In this document: in pieces, positions 1 to 9,173 of the stretch
How positions within the stretch are numbered: position 1 is the first letter of the stretch
How the letters are laid out: each line of letters opens with the position of its first letter
From: Devosia sp. FKR38
Lineage (GTDB): Bacteria; Pseudomonadota; Alphaproteobacteria; Rhizobiales; Devosiaceae
Direction of reading: 5' to 3'
Assembly: GCF_005222805.1 (NCBI RefSeq)
Contig: NZ_STGC01000005.1
Span: 620,001-684,000 of the forward strand
Length of the DNA stretch: 64,000 nucleotides
Position numbers and translations under genes: made by a program
Notes under the pieces: generated by a model
The model's input: only the letters and a program-made list of their open reading frames with translations
What the model was told of the DNA's origin: nothing
The model's database searches: none

Positions 1-101
1 TTGCCGGCGTGGTACAGCACGGCCTGTTCCTGAAAATGTGCAAGACGGCTTATGTGGCGACCGCAGATGGCGTAATAACCCTGCCTGCGGCTAAGAATTG
101 A
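1..101 (+). CDS. rpiA: Ribose-5-phosphate isomerase A, C-terminal end (partial)
   Basis: An open frame enters from the left edge and stops at a TGA at 99-101. The visible tail of about 32 residues contains GVVQHGLFLKM followed by TADGVITL. This resembles the C-terminus of RpiA, where a HGLF..M segment precedes a short DGV.TL strand. RpiA interconverts ribose-5-phosphate and ribulose-5-phosphate in the cytosolic pentose phosphate pathway. The order rpiA, DUF2059 protein, glutathione reductase is, from memory, conserved in Rhizobiales, which supports the call. Only the tail is present, so catalytic residues cannot be checked. Confidence 0.6.
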   Translation, partial: AGVVQHGLFLKMCKTAYVATADGVITLPAAKN

Positions 102-130
102 TGGTTCCTGACAACATGGATGGATCGAAA

Positions 131-643
131 ATGACCGGTACGATGATGCGCATCAAGGCGCTTGTGGCAGTGGCGCTGAGCGCCGGCACATTGGCCTTTG
201 CGGCTCCTGCCATGGCCCAGGAACTGGCCCCCGAGCAGCTTGCCCTCGCCCGCCAGTATATTGACCTGACCGACCGCGCCTCGGTGTTCGAGATCACCAT
301 GGTCGAGATCGGCATTGGCACCATGCGCCAGATCGTGCAGCAGAACCCCGAGCTGACCGACAAGACCGACGCTGCCGTCGGCAAGGTTCTTGAGGAGTAC
401 CGCGCGCGCAAGGGCGATCTGCTCGACCAGTTTGCCCGCGTCTATGCCGCGCGCTTCACTGCCGCCGAACTGCAGGAAATCGTTGCTTTCTACAGCACCG
501 ATACCGGCAAGAAGCTGGCCCAGGCCAATACTGAGGTGAATGCCGATCTGCAGTCCGTGCTGCAGGTGTTCACCAACAATGTGCGCCAGGAATTCTTCGC
601 CAAGGTGCGCGCCGAGCTGCGCGCCCAGGGCGTCGAGCTCTAG
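131..643 (+). CDS. Exported DUF2059 family protein
   Basis: This is a 170-residue protein with an N-terminal signal peptide: MTGTMMRIK, a hydrophobic core, then AAPAMAQE as a likely signal peptidase I site. The mature part is helical and matches the DUF2059 pattern (VFEITMVEIG, FTAAELQEIVAFY, TDTGKKL). It is probably periplasmic and its function is unknown. In-frame ATG codons at 101, 143 and 146 and a TTG at 98 are alternative starts. The ATG at 131 gives the most ordinary signal peptide. The gene follows rpiA with almost no gap and is closed by a terminator before gor. Confidence 0.8.
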   Translation: MTGTMMRIKALVAVALSAGTLAFAAPAMAQELAPEQLALARQYIDLTDRASVFEITMVEIGIGTMRQIVQQNPELTDKTDAAVGKVLEEYRARKGDLLDQFARVYAARFTAAELQEIVAFYSTDTGKKLAQANTEVNADLQSVLQVFTNNVRQEFFAKVRAELRAQGVEL

Positions 644-671
644 TTCCACCAGCATTTGTCATGCCGGAGAG

Positions 672-697
672 CCCCGCCGTGTGCGGGGTTTTCTTTT
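672..697 (+). terminator. Rho-independent terminator after the DUF2059 gene
   Basis: A 6-bp GC stem (CCCCGC at 672-677, GCGGGG at 683-688) with a 5-base loop is followed directly by a T-rich run, TTTTCTTTT. It separates the rpiA/DUF2059 transcript from gor. Confidence 0.8.
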
Positions 698-759
698 GTC
701 TGCGCGCCCCCTATATCCATCGGTGAATGCCGATGTACCCCGGCAGCTGGAGACCCCTG

Positions 760-2139
760 ATGAGCTCGACTTACGACCTTGTTGTCATTGGCGCTGGTTC
801 GGGGGGCGTCCGAGCTGCCCGCATGGCGGCCACCTACGGCGCCCGCGTTGCCATCATCGAGGAATTCCGCGTCGGCGGCACCTGCGTGATCCGTGGCTGC
901 GTACCCAAGAAGCTCTATGTCTATGCCAGCCGCTTCCGCGACCAGTTCGATGTCGCGCCTAGCTTCGGCTGGACCGTGGATGCCAGCTTTGACTGGCGCA
1001 CCCTGGTCGAAAACAAGGACAAGGAAATCACCCGGCTCGAGAATGCCTATGTGGCCAATCTCGAAAAGCCCGGCGTCGAGATCATCCGCGACCGTGCCGT
1101 GGTCACCGGACCCAATTCGGTGCGCCTGGTGGGGCAGGGCACCGAAGTCACTGCGAAATATATCCTCGTCGCCACCGGCGGCCGTCCCAACAAGCCCGAC
1201 ATCCCGGGCGCCGAGCTGGGCATCACCTCCAACGAAGCCTTTGACCTGCCCGAACTGCCGCATTCCATCCTGATCGCCGGCGGCGGCTATATCGCGGTCG
1301 AATTTGCCACCATTTTCGCCGGCCTGGGCGTCCACACCACGCTGATCTATCGCGGCGACTGCATCCTGCGCGGCTTTGACGAGGATCTGCGCCGCGGCCT
1401 CGAGGCTGGCCTGACCGACCGCGGCATCAAGCTGATCTACCAGACCACCATCGAGTCCATGGCCCGCGCGGGCAGCGACATCTCCGTCACCTTCAGCGAT
1501 GGTGTCACTGCGCCCTATGGCGCCGTCATGTTCGCCATCGGTCGCACGCCCAATACCGAGGGCCTGGGGCTGCAGGAGGCCGGCGTGAGACTGCATGCCG
1601 ATGGCGCTGTGGCCGTCGATGCCTGGTCGCAGTCCTCGGTTCCGTCCATCTATGCGGTGGGCGACGTCACCGGCCGCGCTGCGCTGACACCGGTCGCCAT
1701 CCGCGAAGGCTGGTATTTCGCCGAGACCGTATTCAACAACAATAAGCTCGCCGTCGATCACTCGCAGATCCCCACGGCAGTATTCTCCGAGCCCGAGCTG
1801 GGCGTGATCGGCCTCACCGAGGCCGAGGCGGCCACCCACGGCGACGTTGACGTCTATCTCGCCAAGTTCCGCCCGATGATGAACACGCTCTCCACCCGCA
1901 CCGAGCGCATGATCCTCAAGCTCATCACGGAGAAGGACGGCGGCAAGGTGCTCGGCTGCCATATCCTGGGGCCAGGCGCCGCTGAAATGATCCAGCTGGT
2001 GGCTATTCCCATGGGGATGGGCGCCACCAAGGCCGATTTCGACCGCGCCATGGCCCTGCACCCCAGCGCTGCCGAAGAGCTCGTGACCTTCAAGGCGCCC
2101 AGCTATACCTATCGCAATGGCGAGAAGGTCGGCGGCTAA
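760..2139 (+). CDS. gor: Glutathione-disulfide reductase
   Basis: This 459-residue FAD/NADPH enzyme reduces glutathione disulfide in the cytosol. The N-terminal FAD-binding Rossmann motif is VVIGAGSGG. The redox-active disulfide is C42-C47 in GGTCVIRGCVPKK, the plant/rhizobial variant rather than the E. coli CVNVGC form. The NAD(P)-binding glycine motif is IAGGGYIAVE. The C-terminal LHPSAAEE carries the catalytic His-Glu pair. Start: GGAGA lies 6 bases before the ATG at 760. An in-frame ATG at 727 lacks a good ribosome-binding site. The length is normal for the family, and lipoamide dehydrogenase is excluded by the active-site variant. Confidence 0.95.
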   Translation: MSSTYDLVVIGAGSGGVRAARMAATYGARVAIIEEFRVGGTCVIRGCVPKKLYVYASRFRDQFDVAPSFGWTVDASFDWRTLVENKDKEITRLENAYVANLEKPGVEIIRDRAVVTGPNSVRLVGQGTEVTAKYILVATGGRPNKPDIPGAELGITSNEAFDLPELPHSILIAGGGYIAVEFATIFAGLGVHTTLIYRGDCILRGFDEDLRRGLEAGLTDRGIKLIYQTTIESMARAGSDISVTFSDGVTAPYGAVMFAIGRTPNTEGLGLQEAGVRLHADGAVAVDAWSQSSVPSIYAVGDVTGRAALTPVAIREGWYFAETVFNNNKLAVDHSQIPTAVFSEPELGVIGLTEAEAATHGDVDVYLAKFRPMMNTLSTRTERMILKLITEKDGGKVLGCHILGPGAAEMIQLVAIPMGMGATKADFDRAMALHPSAAEELVTFKAPSYTYRNGEKVGG

Positions 2140-2149
2140 GCCTCCGACC

Positions 2150-2173
2150 GCCTCTTCCCTTGAGGGGAGAGGC
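2150..2173. repeat. GC-rich hairpin, REP-like, in the gor-DAHP synthase gap
   Basis: A 10-bp stem (GCCTCTTCCC / GGGGAGAGGC, one G-T pair) has a TTGA loop and lies 10 bases after the gor stop. There is no T-run behind it, so a simple intrinsic terminator is unlikely. The CTCTTCCC/GGGGAGAG theme resembles the CCCTCCCC/GGGGAGGG hairpins near 52.1 kb and 60.56 kb. The remaining gap to 2329 holds no gene that I can see. Confidence 0.5.
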
Positions 2174-2329
2174 CTGCGCACATCGACGGTTGAGGGGCAA
2201 TGCCCCTTGACCAGTCACCGGGCACTCGGTCCGGCCGCCTAAAGTCTGCCTCGAATATCCTTGTCCCGCCCGGCGTCCCTTGGTATTCCGCCCACACCAA
2301 TCCGTAACCGCGCGTGAGCGAGACCTGAT

Positions 2330-3706
2330 ATGACCACCTGGACCCCCCATAGCTGGCGCGACAAGCCGATCTCCCAGGTGCCGGCCTATCCCGACGCGGC
2401 CGCTCTTGCCGAAGCCGAGCGCCAGCTCGCCAGCTTTCCGCCGCTGGTGTTTGCCGGCGAGGCCCGCGAGCTCAAGTCCCGCCTGGCGGCTGTGGCGCGC
2501 GGCGAGGCCTTCCTGCTGCAGGGCGGCGACTGCGCCGAGAGCTTTGCCGAGCATGGTGCCGACCATATCCGCGACTTCTTCCGCGTCTTCCTGCAGATGG
2601 CCGTCGTGCTCACCCATGGTTCCAGCAAGCCTGTGGTCAAGGTCGGCCGTGTCGCTGGCCAGTTCGCCAAGCCGCGTTCCGCCGATACCGAGACCATCGA
2701 TGGCGTCGAACTGCCCAGCTATCGCGGCGACATCATCAACGACATTGGCTTCACCGAAAAGGCGCGCGTGCCCGATCCTGATCGCATGCTGCAGGCCTAT
2801 CGCCAGTCCGCCGCCACGCTCAACCTGCTGCGCGCCTTCTCGACCGGCGGCTATGCCGAGCTGACCCGCATCCACGATTGGACCATGGGCTTCATGAAGG
2901 GCTCCAACTGGAGCACCCGATTTGAGGAAGTCGCGCGCAAGATCGACGATGCCATCACCTTCATGGGTGCCCTGGGCCTGAACCCCGACAATACGCCGGC
3001 CCTCCGCCAGACCAGCTTCTACACCAGCCACGAGGCGCTGCTGCTCGGCTATGAAGAGGCGCTGACCCGTCGCGACTCCATTACCAATGACTGGTATGCC
3101 ACATCCGGCCACATGCTGTGGATCGGTGACCGCACCCGCCAGCCTGACGCTGCCCATGTCGAATATTTCGCCGGCATCAAGAACCCCATTGGCGTCAAGT
3201 GTGGTCCCTCGCTGTCGAGCGATGATCTGCTGCGCCTGCTCGATCGGCTCAATCCCACCGATGAAGCCGGCCGCATGACCCTGATTGCCCGCTTCGGCTC
3301 GGACAAGATCCGCGATCACCTGCCGCGCCTGATCGAAACCGTGCAGAAGGCCGGCCGCACTGTCGTCTGGTGCTCCGATCCCATGCACGGCAACACCATC
3401 AAGGCCTCAACGGGCTTCAAGACCCGCCCGTTTGACCGCGTGCTGTCTGAGGTCAAGTCCTTCTTCGAAATCCACCGCGAGATGGGCACCTATGCCGGCG
3501 GCGTCCATATCGAGATGACCGGCGACGACGTCACCGAATGTGTCGGCGGCGTTTCGGCCGTGACCGAGGCGACCCTGGCCGATCGCTACAACACCTATTG
3601 CGATCCCCGCCTCAATGCCAGCCAGGCGCTGGAACTGGCCTTCCTGGTTGCCGAGGAAGTCCATGCGCAAAAGGCGCCGCGTCCGGTGCGTATCGCCGGC
3701 GAATAG
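2330..3706 (+). CDS. aroG: Class II 3-deoxy-7-phosphoheptulonate (DAHP) synthase
   Basis: This 458-residue protein catalyses the first shikimate-pathway step, joining phosphoenolpyruvate and erythrose-4-phosphate. It belongs to the plant-like class II (AroA-II) family. Diagnostic stretches are [11 protein letters not shown] near residue 63, the metal/substrate segment [11 protein letters not shown], and [15 protein letters not shown] near the C-terminus. The conserved Cys in GGDC and the His and Glu of HIEMTG are present. The ATG at 2330 is preceded by a weak GAG-containing Shine-Dalgarno. The gene appears monocistronic and is closed by a strong terminator. The symbol is conventional; aroF is also used for this class. 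Confidence 0.93.
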   Translation: MTTWTPHSWRDKPISQVPAYPDAAALAEAERQLASFPPLVFAGEARELKSRLAAVARGEAFLLQGGDCAESFAEHGADHIRDFFRVFLQMAVVLTHGSSKPVVKVGRVAGQFAKPRSADTETIDGVELPSYRGDIINDIGFTEKARVPDPDRMLQAYRQSAATLNLLRAFSTGGYAELTRIHDWTMGFMKGSNWSTRFEEVARKIDDAITFMGALGLNPDNTPALRQTSFYTSHEALLLGYEEALTRRDSITNDWYATSGHMLWIGDRTRQPDAAHVEYFAGIKNPIGVKCGPSLSSDDLLRLLDRLNPTDEAGRMTLIARFGSDKIRDHLPRLIETVQKAGRTVVWCSDPMHGNTIKASTGFKTRPFDRVLSEVKSFFEIHREMGTYAGGVHIEMTGDDVTECVGGVSAVTEATLADRYNTYCDPRLNASQALELAFLVAEEVHAQKAPRPVRIAGE

Positions 3707-3731
3707 CTCGCAAATCCTGGTCGCTGCTATC

Positions 3732-3765
3732 AGCCCGTACGCCCCGGCGTGCGGGCTGTTTTGTT
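3732..3765 (+). terminator. Rho-independent terminator after DAHP synthase
   Basis: A long stem (AGCCCGTACGC pairing with GCGTGCGGGCT, 3732-3757, one T-G pair) is followed by GTTTTGTT. Confidence 0.85.
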
Positions 3766-3855
3766 CCATGGCGCCGGTTCTGCCCTTAGCCGAACATTAA
3801 CCCTAACGGGTCATAAATGCGACGATGCCCTCAGTGGGCTGGTCGGGAGTATTCT

Positions 3856-4818
3856 ATGAAACGCGCCATTGCTGTGTTGGGTCTCGCGCTGGTCGCTCCG
3901 GCTATGGCCGCAGATTATCCCGAACTCCGTCCCGCCTATCCCGAGACCTGGGAAAATCCCGACAGCTCGCTGCGCTTTGAATTCGGCACCCGCTACTGGA
4001 TGTCCTGGGGCGAACAGGATGCCGGCTTTACGGCGGTCGATAGGGGCGTCACCCTGGGCAATGTCGGCATTTCCACCCGCGACCAGACCCAGATCGGTGA
4101 ATTGCACGGCAAGATCGAGGATCTGACCACCCAGACCTATGTCGACATGCGGGCTGGGCTGGGGCTGCACACCACTGGCACCTATAATATCACCCCGGCG
4201 GCCAGCGGCTCGATCGGGCGCAACTCTTCGATTGGCTATGCCGGCGCTGATTTCGGCTGGTTGCCCTTTGGCAATATGACTGACGGCGCCGCCATCGGCG
4301 GCCTGATCGGCTACCAGTATTGGAAGGACGCGCCCGATATCGGCACCGGCCAATATGCTGCCAGCTTTGCCGGCGGCGTGCCGGCAACCTATGGTGCCGC
4401 CAAGGATAATTTCGACATCCATGCGCTGCGCCTGGGCGTCAAGGGCCAGGCCCGCGTCGAGCAGTTCGACATCCAGGGCGAAGTGGCGGCTGTGCCCTAT
4501 GCCAATGTCTCGGGCACCGTCGGCGGCTCTGCCCCCGGCGGCTTCAATTTCCCAGGCATTCCGGTGACCTTCTACGAGCGCGCCCCCACCACGCTGACCG
4601 GCCGCGGCTATGGTGTGATGGCTGAAGGCATGGTCGGTTTCCATCCCACCGAGAACCTGGTGGTGCGCGTTGGTGGTCGGGCCTGGTACCTCGAAGGCCA
4701 GCTGGAGACGCAGTTTCACTCCGCCTCGGCTCTGGGCAATTCCGATCTGAACCTGCCCAGCAATTTCGCCCGCATCTTCCGCTATGGCGCGCTGTTCGAG
4801 CTGGCCGGCAAGTTCTAG
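3856..4818 (+). CDS. Putative outer-membrane beta-barrel protein, function unknown
   Basis: This 320-residue protein begins with a clear signal peptide (MKRAIAVLGLALVAPAMAA). Alternating hydrophobic, aromatic-rich strands follow (LRFEFGTRYWMSWG, GLIGYQYW, RVGGRAWYLEG), and the final residue is phenylalanine (ELAGKF), a signature of BAM-assembled outer-membrane barrels. Start: GGGAG lies 6 bases before the ATG at 3856, and a longer in-frame ATG at 3817 would spoil the signal peptide. It stands alone between aroG and nadE with its own gap. I do not recognise the family. A porin-like or adhesin-like barrel is possible. Confidence 0.7.
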   Translation: MKRAIAVLGLALVAPAMAADYPELRPAYPETWENPDSSLRFEFGTRYWMSWGEQDAGFTAVDRGVTLGNVGISTRDQTQIGELHGKIEDLTTQTYVDMRAGLGLHTTGTYNITPAASGSIGRNSSIGYAGADFGWLPFGNMTDGAAIGGLIGYQYWKDAPDIGTGQYAASFAGGVPATYGAAKDNFDIHALRLGVKGQARVEQFDIQGEVAAVPYANVSGTVGGSAPGGFNFPGIPVTFYERAPTTLTGRGYGVMAEGMVGFHPTENLVVRVGGRAWYLEGQLETQFHSASALGNSDLNLPSNFARIFRYGALFELAGKF

Positions 4819-4947
4819 CCGTCCATCCGGCAACGCCGCCATTCCTGTTGTCCGCTTGCCCTGTTGGGGGTGAGCAGATAAGTCTTGCGCGCGTTTCGGC
4901 CGGTGCCGCAGCGCCTGCGACTTCTCCAGCATACGGGCAGGATTACC

Positions 4948-6615
4948 GTGACAGACCGCCTCACCATTGCGCTCGCCCAGCTCAATCCCAAGGTCGGTGA
5001 CCTGACCGGCAATCTGGCGCTGGCCCGCAAGGCCCTTGGCGATGCGCAGGCCGCCGGCGCCGACATTTTGATGTTCAGCGAGCTCTTCCTCACCGGCTAT
5101 TTCCCCGATGATCTGCTGTTCAAGCCACAGTTCGTTGCCGACGCCATCCAGGCGGCCAACGATCTGGTCGCCGATACCACCGGCTCCGATCTCGTGGTCA
5201 TCCTGCCCACCGTCTGGAAGGACAAATCCGGCCTGCGCAATGCCGTCATCGTCGCTGAAAACGGCGCGATCATCGCCACGCGCTTTAAGCGTGAGCTGGT
5301 CAATGGCGACGTGTTCTACGAAAAGCGCTATTTCCTGGCGGGGGCGCTGCCCGATCCCGTTGTCATCAAGGGCGTGCCGGTCGGAATCCCGATCTGCGAA
5401 GATATCTGGCACACAAGCGTCTGTGAACATCTGGCCATGCGCGGCGCCGAAATCATGCTCTGCCCCAATGGCTCGCCCTATTGGACCAACAAGCAGCATG
5501 TCCGCAAGGATCTGGTGCGCAACCACGTCCTGACCCATGACGTGCCATTGCTCTATCTCAATCAGGTCGGCGGGCAGGATGAGCTGGTCTTTGATGGCGC
5601 CTCCTTCGCCATGGAGCCGGGCAACAAGCTGGTCTTTCAGGGCAAGTCCTTCGCCGAAGATTTCATCGTGTCGGACTGGGTTCGTGGCGACGATGGCTGG
5701 ACCTGCGCCAGCGGCGAGGTCACCGAACTCACCACCACCGACGAAGCGCCCTGGCTGGCCTGCGTGCTCGGCCTGCGCGACTATGTGCGCAAGAATGGCT
5801 TCAAGCAGGTCGTGCTGGGCCTGTCGGGCGGCATTGACAGCGCCGTGGTTGCGGCCCTCGCCGTCGATGCCCTGGGCGCCGACAATGTCCACTGCATCAT
5901 GCTGCCCTATCGCTACACCTCCCAGGCCAGCCTCAAGGACGCCAAGGATTGCGCCGAGCGACTGGGCGTGCGCTACGATGTGGTGGCCATCGGCAATCCG
6001 GTCGATGATGCCCTGGCCGAGCTGGCGCCGATCTTTGGCGATCGCCCCGCCGATCTGGCCGAGGAAAACATCCAGTCCCGCATGCGCGGCGTCGTGCTGA
6101 TGGCGGTGTCCAACAAGTTGGGCTCCATGCTGCTCACCACCGGCAACAAGTCCGAAATGGGCGTGGGCTACGCCACCATCTATGGCGACATGAACGGCGG
6201 CTACAATCCGCTCAAGGACATGTTCAAGATGGAGGTCTATCGCCTGGCGGACTGGCGCAATCACCATCTGCCCGGCGATTGCCTCGGCCCCGATGGCGCC
6301 GTCATCCCCCAGGCCATCATCGACAAGGCCCCCAGCGCCGAGCTGCGCCCCAACCAGACCGATCAGGACAGCCTGCCGCCCTATCCGGTGCTCGATGATA
6401 TCCTCACCGCTATGGTGGAGGAGGAGATGTCGCTGGCCCAGATCGTCGCGCGTGGCCATGACGCGGCGCTGGTGCGCCGCATCGAGCGCCTGCTCAACAT
6501 CGCCGAATACAAGCGCCGCCAGTCTGCGCCGGGCCCCAAGCTGACACCCAAGGCCTTTGGCCTGGGCCGCAAATACCCCATCACCAATGGCTTTAAGGAC
6601 CACAGCATCGGATGA
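4948..6615 (+). CDS. nadE: Glutamine-dependent NAD+ synthetase
   Basis: This 555-residue two-domain enzyme amidates deamido-NAD+ to NAD+ with ammonia from glutamine. The N-terminal nitrilase-fold glutaminase has the triad E45 (FSELFL), K114 (RFKREL) and C150 (GIPICEDIW). The C-terminal synthetase domain has the ATP-pyrophosphatase P-loop LSGGIDS at 292-298. Start: GTG at 4948 with AGGA 5 bases upstream gives the usual N-terminus. A TTG at 4885 would add 21 unlikely residues. The stop overlaps the next start (ATGA), so nadE and gltX are probably translationally coupled. nadC, another NAD-pathway gene, lies at 25.9 kb. Confidence 0.95.
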   Translation: MTDRLTIALAQLNPKVGDLTGNLALARKALGDAQAAGADILMFSELFLTGYFPDDLLFKPQFVADAIQAANDLVADTTGSDLVVILPTVWKDKSGLRNAVIVAENGAIIATRFKRELVNGDVFYEKRYFLAGALPDPVVIKGVPVGIPICEDIWHTSVCEHLAMRGAEIMLCPNGSPYWTNKQHVRKDLVRNHVLTHDVPLLYLNQVGGQDELVFDGASFAMEPGNKLVFQGKSFAEDFIVSDWVRGDDGWTCASGEVTELTTTDEAPWLACVLGLRDYVRKNGFKQVVLGLSGGIDSAVVAALAVDALGADNVHCIMLPYRYTSQASLKDAKDCAERLGVRYDVVAIGNPVDDALAELAPIFGDRPADLAEENIQSRMRGVVLMAVSNKLGSMLLTTGNKSEMGVGYATIYGDMNGGYNPLKDMFKMEVYRLADWRNHHLPGDCLGPDGAVIPQAIIDKAPSAELRPNQTDQDSLPPYPVLDDILTAMVEEEMSLAQIVARGHDAALVRRIERLLNIAEYKRRQSAPGPKLTPKAFGLGRKYPITNGFKDHSIG

Positions 6616-7937
6616 CCATTGTTCGCTGGGCGCCGTCCCCCACTGGCCGCATCCATCTCGGCAATGCGCGTCCGGCGCTGCTCAACTGGTTCTTCGCCCG
6701 CCGTCATGGCGGTCGCTATGTGCTGCGCATGGACGATACCGATCTGGTCCGCTCCACGCGTGAATCGGCCGATGGCATCGAGGTCGACCTGGCCTGGCTG
6801 GGCATCACGCCCGATCTTCTGGTCCGCCAGTCCGAGCGCACCGCGCTTTATGATGCCGCGCGGGACCGCCTCATCGCGGCCGGCCGGCTCTACCCCTGCT
6901 ACGAGACCGAGGAGGAGCTTGACCGCAGGCGCGCCCGCGCCCGCCTGCTCGGCAAGCCGCCCATCTATGATCGCGCCGCGCTCGCCCTGACCGACGCCGA
7001 CCGCGCCCGGCTCGAGGCCGAGGGCCGCCAGCCGCATTGGCGCTTCCGGCTCGACGGTCGCCCCGTGCATTTCGACGATCTCATCAAGGGGCCGCAGACC
7101 GTCAACACGGCGTCGATGTCCGACCCTGTTCTGGTGCGCGCCGACGGCAGCTATCTCTATACGCTTCCGTCGGTGGTCGATGACATCGATCTCGGCATTA
7201 CCCATGTGATCCGGGGCGAGGACCATGTGTCCAATACCGGCACGCAGATCGAGATCTTCGAGGCCCTGGGCGGCACAATTCCGGTCTTTGGCCACCACAA
7301 CCTGCTGACGGATGCGGAAGGTCAGGGCTTTTCCAAGCGCCTGGGCAGCCAGTCCATCGCCGATTTCCGCACCGATGGCTATGAGCCCATGGCCATTGCC
7401 ATCATGGCCAGCCTCACCGGCACGAGCCTACCCATCGAGACTTATGAGACGCTCGACGAGATCGCCAATCGCCTGGATTTCTCAATGATCTCGCATGGCT
7501 CGGCCCGGTTCGATCCGGTCGAACTCGACAATCTCAACGCCCGCCTGCTGCATGCCTTGCCCTATGCCGGCGCCGCCGCGCGGCTGTCAGCCCTGGGGCT
7601 CGAAGGCGAAGCCATGTGGCTGCTGCTGCGCGACAACCTGCGCAAATTCAACGACATAACCGAATGGGCCAAGCTGGTGACCGGCCCGGTCGAGCCGGTG
7701 ATCGCCGATGAGGACCGCGACTTCCTCGCCTTGGCCAAAGCCCTGCTGCCGCCCGAGCCCTGGGACGAAACCACTTGGGGCCACTGGACCGAGGCGCTCA
7801 AATCCGCCACCGGACGCAAGGGCAAGGCCCTGTTCCTGCCCCTGCGCATGGCCCTGACGGGCCGTCACGATGGGCCTGAGCTTAAGTCCCTGCTCCCGTT
7901 GGCTGGGCGTATGGCGTGTCTGGACCGACTACCCTGA
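6612..7937 (+). CDS. gltX: Glutamate-tRNA ligase (second-type, zinc-less GluRS)
   Basis: This 441-residue class I aminoacyl-tRNA synthetase charges tRNA with glutamate. The HIGH-type motif is HLGN at 15-18, and the KMSKS-type motif is FSKR at 240-243. RGEDHVSNT is characteristic of GluRS. The SWIM-like zinc Cys cluster of E. coli GluRS is absent, leaving only C96. It is longer than GluQ (about 300 aa) and carries a C-terminal anticodon-binding region, so it is a full GluRS. Alphaproteobacteria commonly hold two GluRS copies, and this looks like the second type. The 3' end overlaps the convergent DUF2865 gene by 56 bases. Confidence 0.9.
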   Translation: MTIVRWAPSPTGRIHLGNARPALLNWFFARRHGGRYVLRMDDTDLVRSTRESADGIEVDLAWLGITPDLLVRQSERTALYDAARDRLIAAGRLYPCYETEEELDRRRARARLLGKPPIYDRAALALTDADRARLEAEGRQPHWRFRLDGRPVHFDDLIKGPQTVNTASMSDPVLVRADGSYLYTLPSVVDDIDLGITHVIRGEDHVSNTGTQIEIFEALGGTIPVFGHHNLLTDAEGQGFSKRLGSQSIADFRTDGYEPMAIAIMASLTGTSLPIETYETLDEIANRLDFSMISHGSARFDPVELDNLNARLLHALPYAGAAARLSALGLEGEAMWLLLRDNLRKFNDITEWAKLVTGPVEPVIADEDRDFLALAKALLPPEPWDETTWGHWTEALKSATGRKGKALFLPLRMALTGRHDGPELKSLLPLAGRMACLDRLP

Positions 7938-9042
7938 CCACCTTGTCGCCGAACTGCACCAGACGCAGTTCGGTGTCGGCAGCCGTGGTGTTGGCCGGGC
8001 GCGTCACCGGCGTTTCCCCCGGGCCAGCCGGTCGCGGCCGCGGCAGCGGCACATCCACCAGCGCGGCGACCTCGGTCGGCGCAGGCGTTGCTGCCATCAC
8101 CGGCGCCACGCCGCGCGGATCGCGCAGCGGCATGGGGAACTGCTCTTCGCCCACTGTGATCATGCTGCGCGAGGTGCCATCGGTCCGCGTCGCCACCGTG
8201 ATCGACCCGTCCGACTGCGGCGGCACTTTGCAATTGGCGCCTGGGCTGGTGTCCAGCGTCGTGCGATAGGCAAAGGCCGAGGGCAGGGCGGTATAGGGCG
8301 TGCCCGCCTGGTTGATCATCTGCTCGGGCTCCTGGCCCGGATTGTCGTAGAAGTAGAGCTCCACCGGCGTCGTCGGGCAACTCGCCTGGCAGATCGCGGC
8401 GTCATTGCTCACATAGTCGGGCAGTGTTGCGTAGCTGATGGGCCAAAAATAGCCGTCGCTCAGACGCACGCAGACCGTGCGGACCGTCTGGTAGCCAAAC
8501 GAGCCCCAGGGGTCGCCGCCATCCACCAGCTGGCCGTCGCCGAAATCGCTATTGGCTGGCGTGCCGAAAATGCGTTCGAACAGGCCCTGCCGGTCATTGG
8601 TCACCGTCGCGCTTGAGCCATTAGCGCCGCAGCCAAAGCGCGCCAGCTCCTGCAGCACAGCCTCGCGCTGGCCGGCCACGGCATTGGCCGATTCCACCTG
8701 CTGGGCGACATCTGCCGCCACTTCGCGCAGGCGCAGCACCTCGCGCCCAATCTCGCGGCACTGTGGCGTCAGCGTGCGCCCCGCCTTGGCGTCGTCATTG
8801 CATCCGTCGCGGATATAGCGACTCTCCATATTCTGAACGTCGCGCTTTGCCTCGCGTGCCGCCTGCGAATTGCCGCCCAACTGGCGATAGTCGCCATTGC
8901 TGTCGATCTGGCGCAGAATGCCGACGAGCCGCTCGCACTGCGCCGACTGCGCATGGGCCGTCTGCACATCCACGGCAAAGCCCAGGCCGGCCAGGGTCAG
9001 GATCACCAGCGCTCGCACGCCACGTCTGCTTAAAATCGCCAT
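7882..9042 (-). CDS. Exported DUF2865 domain protein
   Basis: This 386-residue protein has a signal peptide (MAILSRRGVRALVILTLAG followed by ..AHAQS). A predicted coiled helical segment with two Cys follows (residues about 35-140). The conserved core contains RTVCVRLSDGYFWPISY, C-x3-C-P, PGQEPEQM and YTALPSAFAYR, which is the DUF2865 signature of Rhizobiales. The last 80 residues are Pro/Ala-rich and end in a short charged tail. Start: the ATG at 9042 has a GGGA about 5 bases upstream, while the longer TTG start at 9072 is less likely. Its last 56 bases run antisense to the gltX end. Role unknown, probably periplasmic or envelope. Confidence 0.8.
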   Translation of the reverse strand: MAILSRRGVRALVILTLAGLGFAVDVQTAHAQSAQCERLVGILRQIDSNGDYRQLGGNSQAAREAKRDVQNMESRYIRDGCNDDAKAGRTLTPQCREIGREVLRLREVAADVAQQVESANAVAGQREAVLQELARFGCGANGSSATVTNDRQGLFERIFGTPANSDFGDGQLVDGGDPWGSFGYQTVRTVCVRLSDGYFWPISYATLPDYVSNDAAICQASCPTTPVELYFYDNPGQEPEQMINQAGTPYTALPSAFAYRTTLDTSPGANCKVPPQSDGSITVATRTDGTSRSMITVGEEQFPMPLRDPRGVAPVMAATPAPTEVAALVDVPLPRPRPAGPGETPVTRPANTTAADTELRLVQFGDKVVRVVGPDTPYAQPTGAGT

Positions 9043-9106
9043 CGAATCCCATAGGCGCCCGTCGCGCCGCAACCGGGCCTTAAGACAACGCTAGGACCCA
9101 TGGCAA

Positions 9107-9116
9107 CACTATAGTG
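9107..9116. promoter_or_regulatory. Palindrome with -10-like core in a divergent promoter region
   Basis: CACTATAGTG is a perfect 10-bp palindrome containing TATAGT on both strands. It sits between the divergent DUF2865 and FAH-family genes. It could serve as a shared -10 region or an operator. No convincing -35 box is visible, so this is weak. Confidence 0.3.
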
Positions 9117-9173
9117 ACAGCGCCCACCCCGTGATAGCGCTGCACGGACACACCAGCCAGGGAATGCGTCGCC

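Noticed and set aside
640..2181. Long minus-strand frame opposite gor
   Set aside because: Same codon-bias shadow; gor on the plus strand has an intact active site and ribosome-binding site.
3811..6603. A 930-codon open frame on the minus strand opposite the beta-barrel gene and nadE
   Set aside because: It runs antisense to two genes, one with clear catalytic motifs. Its His/Gly/Ala/Asp/Gln composition is the usual mirror of GC-rich codon bias, and it has no recognisable domain.
6612..7937. Glutamyl-Q tRNA(Asp) synthetase (GluQ)
   Set aside because: At 441 residues with a C-terminal anticodon-binding region it is a complete GluRS; GluQ is about 300 residues.
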